Origin: Quercus robur
Lineage: Eukaryota; Streptophyta; Magnoliopsida; Fagales; Fagaceae
Direction of reading: 5' to 3'
Assembly (NCBI RefSeq): GCF_932294415.1
Contig: NC_065536.1
Coordinates: 32,879,354 to 32,943,353 of the forward strand
DNA: 64,000 nt
Of the stretch, positions 45,856-58,333 are shown piece after piece; the stretch's first letter is position 1; each line of letters begins with the position of its first letter. The notes under the pieces are model-generated. The model had not been told where the DNA came from. It saw only the letters and a program-made list of their open reading frames with translations, and made no database searches. The position numbers and the translations under genes are program-made.

Positions 45856-46514
45856 GTAATTCTTATTTCTTACTTCTTAGTACTCTCTGGTCCCAGCAAT
45901 ATGTGGTTTGAAATATTATGCATCTAACAAAACTGTAGCCTTCAAATATATGTAACAAGAAAGAGGTCGGTTCTAATTAGCTCAATTATGAACACACTTC
46001 ATTTGAAGCTGAACCATGGTTGCATGTTAGCTCTACCATGCACAATGTTATAGTCATGACTCATAACTAAATTTGGAAATATTACAAATCTGATTCAAAT
46101 ATTTTATCATTATATCAGGTTTGCCCTTCAAATTCAAATTGCCATAGTAGAATTGCAAACCCCAACTAAAATTAATGATTTGACATTATATGTGCACAAT
46201 TGGGGGATTGGGCAAAATACTATATTCAGTTCAAAAAAGTGTAAAACTCAACTTTTACTTCTATACGTTTCCCTTGCCAAGAAACATTTCTTATTGAAAT
46301 AAATGGCAGATAACTTTATAAGTTGGCTTAACAACACTTAATCCTAAACAAAACATGTTTCGTTTTTTTCATTTTTTTCTTTTTTTCTTTTTTGTTCACA
46401 AGCAATTCCAACTACAAGATTTAATAATCTCCACATTTCCCAAACGACACACACTAGAGATACACTAGCAGAGAAGAATTCCTAAAATAACCAATGCTGA
46501 GTTTAGATGAGTAC

Positions 46515-46625
46515 CTGCAGTTGTTCAGCATAAGATAGGTAATTGAATGGTAGAATGGAATCTGAATAGGAATGAAGATTCATTACTTCACCAAACTGTT
46601 TAGCATCAAAATTCAATTTGCAAAT
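46515..46625 (-). other. Exon-like open segment, origin unknown
   Basis: Minus strand: 37 open codons between AATCAG|ATT and CTGCAG|GTACTC, phase 0, encoding ICKLNFDAKQFGEV...YAEQLQ. I do not recognise the protein. A second exon-like stretch (46815-46751, acceptor TTTTTTGCAG, donor AAAT|GTAAAT, KIDNQEERIDSS) lies upstream on the same strand, but the phases do not obviously join. Possibly further captured gene pieces. Confidence 0.3.
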
Positions 46626-47493
46626 CTGATTCCCACAGAGCAATGGTTAGTGTTTATACTAAATAAATATAATTGAAAATGAGCATATTAGTGAACTTTC
46701 TTGCTGAAAGAGAAAAGAAGATATATACACTCAAAATTATATACATTTACATTTATAATCGTCCTTAAAATATCCATGGAACTATCAATCCTCTCTTCTT
46801 GATTATCAATTTTTGCTGCAAAAAAAATAAAATAAAATAAAACTCCAAATTTTCTGCCTGTGGGAGGTACCAAAGGGTTTACTGAACATAAAACTCCACT
46901 CTGCTTCATCATCTTCATTCATGTAACACTTCCAATGAAAAGTAAATCAAATGCCAATAGGTTTTTCTGGCCAGCTAAACTAAACCTTGATCAATGCTGT
47001 CAGATTTTTCTAAACACAGCTCCCAATATATTTAGCAAATCTGCTAATATATTTTAGAAATTGCACATGGTTGACACCACGATATTACTCTTTATTGTCA
47101 AAACCATACTACCACTCATTCAAAAAGTTAAAAACTAGCCTGTATGGCCAATGATGCCTTCAAGACATTGTGATCATAAACATGAACCCATAATAAAGTC
47201 TTTTTTTAGTTATGACCACAAACTCTATAATGGCTTCAGTATATATAGGAGCAAGAATTTGATTTAAAAGAAACCCATTAACCCATTAACAAGATCAAAA
47301 CTTTGTAAAAAGAAATCAAATGAACCCATTAACAAGAACTGAAATTTCATAAAATGAATAAAGAGGACTGAACTTGCACTCTATCAAATCAAATGAAGTA
47401 AATTCCAGCAAATGAAAAGAAACCCATTAACAAGAACTGAAATTCGAACAAGACAGGATAGAAAATAGTGAAAAAAAATTTGAGAACACTCAC

Positions 47494-47760
47494 CTTAGGG
47501 AAGTGGGATTCGTTTGTGTTTTGCTTCTGGTTTTGAGCTCAGGCTAATTCAGCTTCAAGTTTCAAGGAGCACTGTCATGGGTGGGAGAGGAGTGAAATAG
47601 GGGAAGAGGGTGAAATGGGTTTATGAAAGGACTGGGTTGTCTTTGCCGGCGTCGGACTGGGTGACGTTCCTCGTGGATTTCTCTTCTAAGCTCTTCGCTA
47701 GCGTCAGACCTCGTCGATTTCTCTGGTGGGTGAGGAGTGAATAGCAAAGAGAGAGAAAAA
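47494..47760 (-). other. Possible captured 5'-UTR exon (minus strand)
   Basis: GC-richer than its surroundings, with CTCGTCGATTTCTCT/CTCGTGGATTTCTCT near-duplicates, ending in a good donor CTAAG|GTGAGT at 47493. It looks like the first exon of a gene reading leftward, but no downstream coding region was identified. Confidence 0.3.
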
Positions 47761-47875
47761 AAAGGGGTGTTTTCAGCTGAGCTACAGTAAAATGCGACCC
47801 TTATATATTTTCAGCTGCGCTATAGTACTCACATTTTGCTACAGTAATTTTCAATTTTCAGCTATATCCAAACGG

Positions 47876-48284
47876 ACCCCTATACCAGCGCTTTTGAAAA
47901 CGCTGGAATAGGTATAGCCTATGCCAGCGCTTTCAAAAGTGCTGGTATAGGTTTTTTAAATTATATTCATTCAACACTTATATCAGCGCTTTTGAAAGCG
48001 CAGGCATAGGCAGTACCTATTCCAGCACTTTCAAAAGTGCTGGTATAGGTCTTGAATGAATATAATTTAAAAGGGCTATACCAGCGCTTTTAAAAGTACT
48101 GGTATAGGGCATGCCCTTTCCCGGTGCTTTTGAAAGCGCTGGTACAAGTCCGGTGACCTTATACCCACAGTCCAAACATGGCGGTTTGAAGCGTTGGGAT
48201 TGGAATTTTGACCCTATTCCAGTGCTTTCTAAGGCTATCCCAGTGGTTTTGAAAACGATGGGATAGCCCCATTTTTTTGTAGTG
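47876..48284. repeat. CACTA-type sub-terminal palindromic repeats and terminus
   Basis: About seven imperfect palindromes of ~34 bp, each of the form CCTATACCAGCGCTTTT / AAAACGCTGGTATAGG, lie in tandem in ~400 bp. The last is followed by the reverse complement of CACTACAAAAAAATGGGGC ending at 48284. Repeated sub-terminal motifs serve as transposase/accessory-protein binding sites in En/Spm-type elements. Confidence 0.75.
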
Positions 48285-48962
48285 CTTATTTGGTCCCTTA
48301 TCTTTTGCATGCGCACCCACACACAAAAAAGAAAGAAAGAAAGAAGAAGAAGCTCATGCTTAAAATCTCAAGACTTTGATAATAGAGACGCAACCCAATA
48401 TCTTCCACATTACAAATCACTACCATTATTAAAAGGAACAGTTCTAAAAGCTTTTTAAAAAATTATGGGGAGTTTCAATAAAAGGCCTATCTCTGATTCT
48501 AATCAATTCATACACACAATTTTGATAACCACAATGTGGCAACATAATTGTATTATGGAAGTTTTTTTTAAGTCAAAAGATATTATACTTCCTAAGTTCT
48601 CGACCAACTTTCTCATGTGTATCAAGAAAAACTAAAAAAATATGTTTTTTTCCTTTTAATTGATATGATCGCACAAACTCAGAAGGCAGTAGCTTGTTGA
48701 GATTTAGATAAGACATTACTAAAATATAAAATAAAATAAGGAACATCTACTGATGGATGGCCTGCCAGCTTAACTATGGTTAGGAAGTAGTTGTATAGAA
48801 TGAAAAGAGTGTGCAGGAGTAAAAAAATTAACCTTATAAAGCGCACCAGTGAATTAATATTATTATGATATTTAGGGTATACCTAAATCAGCAAATATAA
48901 TTTAGTATGAGTTTCCCTTAAATAGTACGACCCAATTGCTGACAAACATTCTAGGAATCAAA

Positions 48963-50499
48963 ATGGAGACAGATACTCGAATGCATGATGAAATTCAGAG
49001 CTTATCCACAAAGAGGTCAGTCCCGCTGATCGTTGCAATGGCCAAAAGATTAGAAATCAAGTCAATAAGTCCACACTTTTTTTTATTTTTTTGAGAAAGA
49101 AGTCCATACATGTATTGGAGATAATTCTGCCTAGGTTTGGAGAAATGAGCCAAATTTCCTCAAAAAGGGAATTGATTTGGCAAGGAATTTTGGAAATGAA
49201 GCAGTTAATGGTTTTTCTTAGATCTGATAGGATTTGAATTTTGATCCTATAGTATCCGTTTCATAATTTTTGCTCTTCATCATCAAGCTAAGAAACAAAT
49301 CAGTTAATAATGGTCTTAATATTTGATACACAGTAGAAATGAATTTTATCACAGAAAGCAAGGAATTGTAGCTAGTTGAATGTCTTAAAGCAGATTCGTT
49401 TTTTTTTTTTTTCCAGCAAGATTTACATTACTAATGTGCTGTATTACTTATCGAAAAAATAAGAAGGGGTGTTCTATAAAGTACATCTTAGGCTTATCAG
49501 TGAATTATTCTGGAAGCGGTTCAGGCAATGACTTCTTTTCTAGGATTTTTTGAGGAGGCCGATTGTTATGCAACACATCTAACTATGACCCTCTCTCTCT
49601 ATCTCTCTCATGTAATTAAGCAACAAAATTTTTAGTCCATCAAAATTGAGTGTAATTGCTAACTTACGTAGTCCTTTCAATGCTTAATTTCTTTTAGGTT
49701 GATGGGCAAAGTTGCAGTTATAACTGGTGGTGCAAGAGGGATTGGAGCTGCCACAGCAAAACTGTTTGCACAAAATGGGGCCTATGTTGTAATTGCTGAT
49801 TTACTTGATGAATTGGGGGCTAATCTAGCCGATTCAATTGGAGGCCGCTACATCCACTGTGACGTTTCAAAGGAAGCCGATGTGGAATCAGCTATCAAGC
49901 TAGCACTGACTTGGAAAGGCGGACTAGACATCATGTTCAACAATGCAGGCATTGGTGACGCTGGTGGGAGCATCACTAACCTTGACATGGACCAAGTGAA
50001 GTACCTAGTCTCAATTAATGTGTATGGAAATTTACATGGAATGAAATATGCTGCACAAGCCATGATCAAAGGCGGCCGAAAAGGAGGGTGTATCATTTGC
50101 ACATCAAGCTCAGCAGCTCTTATGGGAGGCCTAGGAGGACATGCCTACACATTGTCAAAAGAGGCAATCCTTGGAATGATGAGAAGTGCTGCTTGTGAGT
50201 TGGGGGTGCATGGAATTAGAGTGAATTGTGTTTCGCCACATGGGGTCCCTTCGGAGATGCTTGTAAGTGCATACAGGAAGTTCTTGGGGAGAATGGATGT
50301 GAACCTCGAAGAAATTAGTAAGATTATTGGTGAGAGAGCGAGTTTATTGCCTGGGAGATGTGGAAGTACAGAAGATGTGGCTCATGCTGTGCTTTACCTG
50401 GCTAGTGAAAATGCTGAGTACATAACAGGACACAATCTTGTTCTTGATGGGGGTTATACTTCTGCTAGCAGTAACATGAGTTTCATCTACCAATGTTAA
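48963..50499 (+). CDS. Short-chain dehydrogenase/reductase, SDR110C type
   Basis: Two exons: 48963-49015 (METDTRMHDEIQSLSTK; donor AAGAG|GTCAGT) and 49698-50499 (acceptor TTTTAG), giving 284 residues. The join produces ..STKR-L-MGKVAVITGG, exactly where plant SDR110C genes have their first intron; starting at the internal ATG would lose the usual N-terminal extension. Classical SDR features: TGGARGIG (NAD(P) loop), NNAG, catalytic Ser in CTSSSAAL, YTLSK (YxxxK), and C-terminal ITGHNLVLDGGYT. An Asp at the end of the second beta strand (VIADLLDE) suggests NAD(H) preference. The family acts on alcohols of terpenoid, phenylpropanoid and alkaloid pathways; the substrate cannot be named here. Frame intact, so likely functional. 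Confidence 0.9.
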
Positions 50500-50764
50500 T
50501 AAAAAGGAAATTACAAATAGAATACCTTAGAAGGACAATATCTATTGGTTCAGGAGTATAACTCAAGTCATAAATCACAATACCTTTCTTTACCACTTCT
50601 TATACAGAAAGATACAAGCACGGATTTATCATATGCTATGAACTTAAACTCTCTTTACATACTAATGTTGACCTACCAATACTAAATAGATGGACAAGGA
50701 CGCAGGCTAAATAATACTATGGTTGTAAAATGTGTCTTCTCAAAATGAAAAGTACGCTCACTAT

Positions 50765-50880
50765 AATTATAGGTTTTATTTGGTTTCTTCTTGGTGTAAA
50801 TGAGATTTGAACTCAAGTCCATTATTTGACGATAAGAATTTTACTAGTTAATTTAACTGGAATCTACTTTTCATCCATAG
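50765..50880 (-). repeat. SINE-like repeat (family A), inverted copy
   Basis: In reverse complement: CAGTTAAATTAACTAGTAAA, then GTCAAATAATGGACTTGAGTT (B-box-like) and TTTACACCAAGAAG. Shares order with the copy at 5340-5440. Confidence 0.35.
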
Positions 50881-52517
50881 TACCAGTATCATAAATTATT
50901 GAAGACTTTTTATTATAGCAACAACTATTAAAGTTACTGTAAAGTCTGTAGTATTTTAGACGTATGAGAATGTTAGTTTTAACGGTTATTGTTCATTATT
51001 GTGCAGTTACTATTCACATTTGGAAGTATCTCTATATTGAAACTAGATCAAACAACAGTGAGATTATTGAGAGAATGATGAATATTTCTTTTGTGCCAAA
51101 ATGGTACAAAGAGAGAAAAATTAAAAAGTACCATGCGTTGTGCGGGGGATCTCATGCATGATATTCATGGCAAAGAATAATTGGACTAGTGTCACTAAAT
51201 AGGAGCTTTGAGACCCACAACATGGTTATCCTAAATATTTTGAAACATTTGTTTGCAAGATTAAATCATTTTATCATATTAGGTTTTTTTTTTTTTAATT
51301 ATTATTTTTTTATATCAAAATCAAAATCAGTTAGATGATTCAGTCAGTTTCCTCACCATCTACAGTGGGACTAGTCTAATAAACTTTCACTTGAACCGCT
51401 CGGACCAACTTACTTTACTTAATAGGCTAGAGGAGAGAGAGATTCAAAAAACTCGATTTTCTATCTTGTCTTAAGAACCTGACTCAAAAGAGAAAAGAAA
51501 ACCATACTAAAATAAAAGAGAGATCACCATTTGAACGTCTTTAGATCCTGCTTAGAGCGGCTTTTACCACCTGTTGTTTAAAAGAGTTTCTATTATAACG
51601 GTTTGGAAATCGATTACCGTATGCAGAAATAAAAAAATCCAATCAACAGTCTTTAAAAAAAAAAAGTAAAAAATTTATGTACGAAAAAAAAAGCTCATCC
51701 CAACAAAAAAGTGAAGTCTTTTAACATTAAGACGCTTGTAGAGTACTAAGATTTTTATATATTTTAAATAAATCAAGAGAGAGAAAGAAGGAAGTTTTGA
51801 GGCGCCAACTGGTAACCAAGCTTGACCCTCATCAAGGTAATCACCATTCTCTCACCTTTGTAGTGTGGAATTTTGAGGCCTTGAATCCAATATGTAATTC
51901 CATTCAAAGCCATAGATACGGGTTGGTTTGTGACTGCCACCTTGAATGATCTGTGTTTTGTCAACTATTGAATCCAGTGTGGTACTTAGTGAAGAAGGGT
52001 CAAGGGGTAATTTGTATTGGTGGGTGTAGACAAATACATATAATTCTTTACGACCACTCTACTGACTGGATAAATATAAATATAAATATCTATGAAGGTT
52101 TATGAATAAATCTATATATCGCAGTAATGCCAAAATAATATAACAATATTGACCAATAGAATTAACACATTATTATATAAGAATACTTGTGCTGATGAAA
52201 ATATGTTTCTTTTATTAGTTAAGTATAGTAAAAAGCTTCATATATGTTTCTCTTTTTCTTTAAAGGAAAAAAAATCTAAAATGCTACTAAATGGAAATTC
52301 TAAAATAGAACTTTAGTGTTCTGCAAAGAGAGACTTTGAAAGTAATCATAATCTTCGTAAACAAAATTCTAGTATCTTATACAAAACTGTGTCCCAGCAA
52401 GCAAATACAAAACGTTGTTTCATCACAACTAGAAAACTAACTACTGAAAAAAGAAAATACAAGTTAATTTCAAGAAATCTCTGAAGCTCAAGGCTAAAGT
52501 ATCAATATGCTGAAAAT
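50881..52517. other. Intergenic region between the SDR gene and eIF3i
   Basis: AT-rich. Short open frames at 50964-51161 and 51773-51964 lack family support. The right ~200 bp should be the eIF3i 3' UTR. The two genes point at each other. Confidence 0.4.
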
Positions 52518-53133
52518 CTAAATCTTGATGTTGAAGTAATCCGGATCAAAGTGATGTAACCGTACATAACCATCTTCACCTCCGCTTGAGAAACTATAAG
52601 TTGGAAAATATCAAATAAGTAAAGAGCTACAGAATATAAATTGTAATTCATGACTAATGTCATTTGAACAATGCAAAATTTCTCCCAACTTTTAGGACAA
52701 TCTTGGTCTGATCTGATTAAAAAAGTGCATTAAGGTGAAGACTAATAAAACCACTACTAACAGGATAAACAGAATAGGGTCTTATTTAAACTAAACAGTC
52801 AAATACAATTATTTCATAAGCAATTAAAATACGAAAAATAGACCATAAAATAGGGACTACGCAGAAGTCATTATGAAAGAGGAGACACAGTGCCACAAAG
52901 ACCTTACACAGGTTTTACTAAACTTGGAAGATTGTTTTAACTCCAACTCCTTTACTAGTGGTACCAAACCACAATCCACAATACCATCTCTACCTCAAAT
53001 GATGCCAACACTACAATTACTACCACGTCAAAACAGCCCCCACACCACCCAAAGTAACACCATGATTTAACACCTTACATATTTGTACAAATAACCTAAA
53101 GCCTCCAAGACCAGATACATATACCAAAAAACC

Positions 53134-53179
<46 letters not shown>

Positions 53180-56100
53180 ATATTATCATAATTTTCTACA
53201 AAAATATCCCTAAACCGAAACAGAATTGAAAACATTTACAAGGTAAAATTTTGACAGTTCAACATTAGAGAATTCTTCCATTTTCCCCTACCCTTCCAAT
53301 TGCACCAATATCTTTATTTGAATTTCAGCATTGTTTCGATTTCATCCTTCTGTCTAAATCCTTTTAAATTAAGCTAACATAATTAGTCACATGCAATTCA
53401 GGTGACTGAAATGTTGACATGAAATTCAAATAAACAATTGTCCAGATGAATATGCCCACATCAGCTAAATAATTTTTAAGGATTGTTTGGAATGGAAGGA
53501 GGGATGAGAGGAAAGGGAAAGGCGCAAGGGTAGCTGGAATGTTAAAAAAAGAAGATCAACGCTGGAATGTAAAAAAAAAAAAAAAATCCTCTCCATCAAT
53601 CCCATTTACCCACTCACCTCTTCCCTTGGCCTCCACCCACAATTCCATCAATGCCACAACTACCCTTCCCTTTACACTTTTGAATGCAGCACCACAGCAG
53701 CCATCGTTAGGTAAAAGATTTAGAGGTCCATCCTTAAATTATTACTCACCTGTAACTAATTGAAAGGACACTTTGAGCTGCTCTTTTTCCTGGAATGTCA
53801 ACTTGAGTTCAGGTAAGAATTGGTCAATTTCAAAGACTCCACTGGTAGCCCAATGGAGCAGCCCCAACAAAAAAACTCAGGAAAGTAAATGGAACAATGG
53901 AAGTGGGCCCTTCTTTATATCTTTAAGCAGTCATATATTGAAGCCCATAATCAATATCTTATGCTATGAGTGATGCATAATATTTGGGGAAACTGGGATT
54001 GAGGTAGCGAAAAGTGGTGGGGATGGGGGAGAGGGAGATTAAATCTGTAGCATTCACTAGAATATTGCTTACATAGATATTTTAATTTTGAATATACAAA
54101 AGATGAGAGTACATCTTGGTTTGAATCAGTTTAAATTAAAGATCAAATCTGGTGGACTGGATTTTGAGAGCAGAAAACCTAGGGGTCAAAGGAGAAAGTT
54201 GGCGAGGGAGCAGGAGAGACAGCGTAGGTCAGTTTCCTTGAAGAAGACTTGCAGGGAATAAGTGAAGGGGCAGAGAGAGAGGAAAAGGAAATATTTTGTT
54301 AAATAAAAATTCATATTAAAAAATAAAAATAAAAACTCCAAAATAATTTAATGGCATAACAACCATTTTCAATCATGTGACTTGTACCAGACAAACTCTT
54401 TATCTGTAAATGGATTTGGAAGAAGGGATGGATTTGAAACAACACTGAAAGTTAAAGGGTTAAATTGTTGCTATTGGAAAATTAGAGACCACAAATGTAA
54501 TTTACCCATATCGTTATTATTTACATGCATTACCATGGTCACTAATTGAGTATAATGACATAAGAAGAATTCTTTAAATCAAAACATCAACAGAAATAAC
54601 TTTGTATAGTAAAAAATCATATGGCATAGTTGAGAAACACCATTACAATATGCTAATCTATCAAATACCAGATACAACGAAGGAGAAGCTTTTGCTCAAT
54701 ACTAGTTTAGGAAACTCAAATTTTTTTTATATAAGTTTAGTAAACTCAATTTTGTAATGAGAGAACATAAAGAACCATACCTTTTCCCATCTGGGTTGAA
54801 AGCCAAAGCATTTATCGGTCCAAAATGCCCTTTCACACCTCCAATTTCTTCTTGAAGAATCTAATCATATGAAAATGGGAGGACATCATACACCAAAGAT
54901 ACTAAACATACACGAACCTTTATATCATCAAAGAACTTCGATGGAAGTATGGATTTACCTTGTCATAGAATTTTGCCTCAAATTTACCAGCACGATGATC
55001 AGTTGTTGTAACAGCTGATGCATCTTGACCACCTCCAAGCACCACCTGGAAAGCATAAAAGGCATTGAAGTTTATCGAATATTGAATGAATCAAGCAACA
55101 CGAACCTTTATATCATCAAAAGATTCAAGAATTGTGGTCTAATTTTGATGTGGGGCCTTCTTGGCACCTTTCATAGGTTACTTAAAGTTATTATTGAGTC
55201 TTAATATACAGTTTCTTTTGTAATCTTTTTTTTATATTAGTAATAGTATTAATAAAAGGTTTCTTTAGGTTAAAAAGTTGTTAGATCTAATAATTTCTAG
55301 ATTTTCTAGAATGGGCTGTAATAGGCTGCACCATAAGCCCATGACCATGAGTCTTAATATATGTTTTAAGTCATTTTCCTATTTGGTTTAGAAGTTCTTA
55401 ATAACTCTTTTTTCCAATACCTAAAAGTTTTATAATAGTAAAAGTTCTTAATTACTTTTCTTTGTTATTAGGAGTATTATTTAGAGTTCTAGCCTTTCTA
55501 GGAAAAGGATTGGCACCTATATAAAGCTTTTATTACCTAACCCTACCTAAACCCATATACACCAGACATTATTTAAGAAACCTTCAAGATCTTAATCATT
55601 GGAATTTCTCTTACATATTTCAGAATAGTAGCAAAAAACCATATATCATATATTACTTTACCAGAAATATGTTGGGACTTATTATTTTGAAACAAAAAAT
55701 ACACCCAAATATATGAACCATCATTTTCAAAACTCAGGAGTTGAAAAAATAAATGATAACAAACAGAGTGATGAACTTATACAGTATAGGTCTCTCTCAA
55801 AAAAAAAAAAAAAAAAAAAAACTTTTACAGTATAGGTAGTGGAGGATATTAACTAAATATAGGCTCACTTGCATGACAGAAAAGGTCTTTCAGAACCCAA
55901 AACAAGAACAATACAACTTCACTACAATTTTGAACCTCATCATGGTCAGCGTACTTAAATAAAGATCATATTATCATGTCATTTCTAATAGGAAGATAAA
56001 TCATAATGAATAGACACATTATATTTGTAGCATCAGCACAAAAGTTTACATTTTATAAATAAATACATACATGATCAAGAAGTGGAGACATTGTCACGGC

Positions 56101-58198
56101 ATTGACTGGACGTTCAGTCACGTAAGTCTTGATAAGAGTCAAAGTTCTGATGTCCCACAGCTAAAATATTTGCAAGAAAACCAAAATAATCAGGTAAAAA
56201 AAACAAAAACATAAGTTACACAGAAAAAAAAAATGATAATATATAGTGCAAAAAGACAGAAGGAATGACAAGACTGAAATCAGTACCTTAGCTGATTTAT
56301 CAAGTGAACCGGTGAGGAAGTGTGAACCATCGGCAGATTTCGAAAGTGATGTTATCGTTTTTTTGTGGCCAGTTTCCTTCTCAGACTCTTTAAGCATTTT
56401 TCCAGTCTGCATGTTTGATTAATAAGTATAACAAATATAAAGGTGAATCAATCCATAAATAGACTTCAGGGAAGAATGATAAGAGAAACGGGAGACAGAA
56501 GAATGGCAAACAGAAAATTATGGCTTTAAGTTCTACACTTATACTTTGAAGAATCCAGCAAGAATGCAGTGATTACCATAAAGCCACAAATAGTGAAATG
56601 CTAATTGTAACCAAAGAAACACTTTAACTATTTCATTGAAGATAACATGGCAATCTTAGAATTACGAGAAACTTACCTCAGAATCCCATATACGAACCAC
56701 AGCATCTTCTCCAGCACTTATGATGGTTTTGTTTAGGGGCCCCCAAACAGCTCTATTAATTCTTCCTTGAGGGCCCTTCAGGACAAGAACAGAGTCACCA
56801 GTCTCTACAAAATGGAACCATTGATGATTTTAAGTTACCTTAGAGTTCATTTGTAATATTAAAGCTTCAAAAAACCTTACCATACAGAAACACACAAGCA
56901 TATCATCTCTTTCTAACATTATCATTCAAAGGAATGCAGCTCAAGAGTCAAAAGCGTCCAAAATTGAAAGGCCAAACATTTAGAGTGTGAGAAAAGCAAG
57001 TTAACCACAAACACTTTATGATTGGTAGCATCTATAATTCTTTTTGTTTTTTTGATTTTATTGGAGTTCATAAAATTCCTACCTTGTAGGAGCTGGTCTC
57101 AGAGTTCTACTTGCATAATACATACACACAATCATCTTATTCAACAGAATTATTACTTATCTTTAAGGGAAAAAAATCAAGAACAAACAACAATTAGATT
57201 CAATAATTTCACTACCTACCTTTTACTTCAAAAATAACAACAATAATAACGGTTCATCTGCAACTTAAGACATGTGACTCTTCTATTTTTTTTTCTTCAT
57301 GAAGTCATGTACAATACCCAAAAGAATTAAAAATAGAAAATTTTTGTACAAAACAATTGACAATTCTATAAACCCCATGACAGAAGAACCATTAGCGAAA
57401 CCCCATGTGCGAGTCACATCAAATAATGATCTAATAAGCACTGATAATACCCAATAATCTTGTATGCATCAAAACAACATGGACATATGATACTAGATAA
57501 ATTACATTATCTAAACAATACACAAAACATGTCCATCCACTTGTACACGGATATTACCAACAACTCAACAAACCAACAACAATTTAGAGTTGTACATTGT
57601 TCATCAAAATCACATTCAAGCAATAAATTCATCACCAATTTATAAACACACATAATTGTCCACTACAACACACATCAAGATATCACTCTCAAGTGAGAAG
57701 CTTACGGTCTTCGGGGTCAGTGGCGATGCTTTTGACGTGAATAGCCGAAGGCAAATCCATAAACGGATCGGTCGTGATGACGGCAAGCTTATCGCCGACT
57801 GACAAGTCTACAGCCCTAGCCGGAGACCCGAAATTGAACGAGAACAACTGCTCTCCGGTCTGAACATTCCATATCTTGGCCGTTTGATCGGCACTCCCAG
57901 TAATCAACATCATCGAATCCCCTGTGGAAACCAAATCAAAATAATTCAAAATTTGTCACAAAAATCAAAGATAAAAGAGTGAGTTAGTTCGTGGATTGAG
58001 AGGAGAGGACTTGCTTGAGACATCGCAGCACCAAACGGCGCCGTTGTGGCCACGGTAGGTGCCGAGACGCTCGCCGTTGTCGGCGAACCAGACGGTAGGG
58101 TTGTGATCTTTGGCGCAGGAAAACAAGAGGTCGCCGTCGCGGTTGTATTTCAAGAATGTGAGTGGCCTTTCATGGCCTTTCATCAGAATCGGTCTCAT
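52518..58198 (-). CDS. eIF3i: Eukaryotic translation initiation factor 3 subunit I
   Basis: Eight exons on the minus strand: 58198-58015, 57921-57706, 56804-56677, 56406-56287, 56160-56071, 55045-54959, 54860-54781 and 52593-52518; 326 codons plus TAG, the usual plant length. It is a seven-blade WD40 protein; WD motifs are seen in AKIWN, VVRIWD, KLWDIRT, and the C-terminus [17 protein letters not shown] is family-specific. It belongs to the eIF3 complex (with eIF3b and eIF3g) that aids 43S/48S assembly and scanning. All frames join without stops. Introns 2-7 are GT-AG; intron 1 appears to use GC (CTCAA|GCAAGT). The last intron is 2.2 kb, and intron 5 holds a possible solo LTR. Apparently functional. 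Confidence 0.97.
55133..55625. mobile_element. Possible solo LTR in eIF3i intron 5
   Basis: The block has LTR-like organisation: TGTGGTCTAATTTTG start, a late TATA-like CTATATAAAGC (near 55520) and a following C/A-rich leader-like stretch. The target duplication is not clear (AGAAT on the left, GAATA on the right), so the ends and the call are uncertain. Confidence 0.3.
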
Positions 58199-58333
58199 GG
58201 CTTTCTGATTTGGCTTTTCGCTTCTCTTCTCTTTGTTTGTTTGTTTCTTTGTCTCTGAAAAAAACCTGTGGGTTTATTATGCGTTTTATGGCGGCAAGAA
58301 AAAGCTAGAGACGGTACTGGAACTTATGCAAGA

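Larger units (their letters stand above)
30300..48284. mobile_element. CACTA-like element enclosing a transposon nest (tentative)
   Basis: The right terminus reads CACTACAAAAAAATGGGGC in reverse complement, ending at 48284, preceded by about 400 bp of palindromic sub-terminal units. One such unit, followed by the same AATTATATTCATT spacer, occurs at 30326-30385 next to an A-rich run. I infer a single CACTA/EnSpm-type element whose left end is decayed near 30.3 kb, with later insertions inside. No CACTA transposase was seen, and two independent CACTA remnants remain possible. Confidence 0.4.

Noticed and set aside
47562..47747. 61-codon minus ORF
   Set aside because: Pro/Arg-rich frame in a probable 5'-UTR-like GC-rich segment; no family match.
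30390..47880. GTTACGTTTGGAT (30393) and GTCCGTTTGGAT (reverse complement near 47875) as the terminal repeats of the Harbinger element
   Set aside because: Similarity is short and no 3-bp target duplication could be settled, so I left the Harbinger ends undefined.
49702..50499. SDR gene as a single-exon ORF starting at its internal ATG
   Set aside because: A splice acceptor precedes it and a well-placed first exon at 48963-49015 restores the normal family N-terminus.
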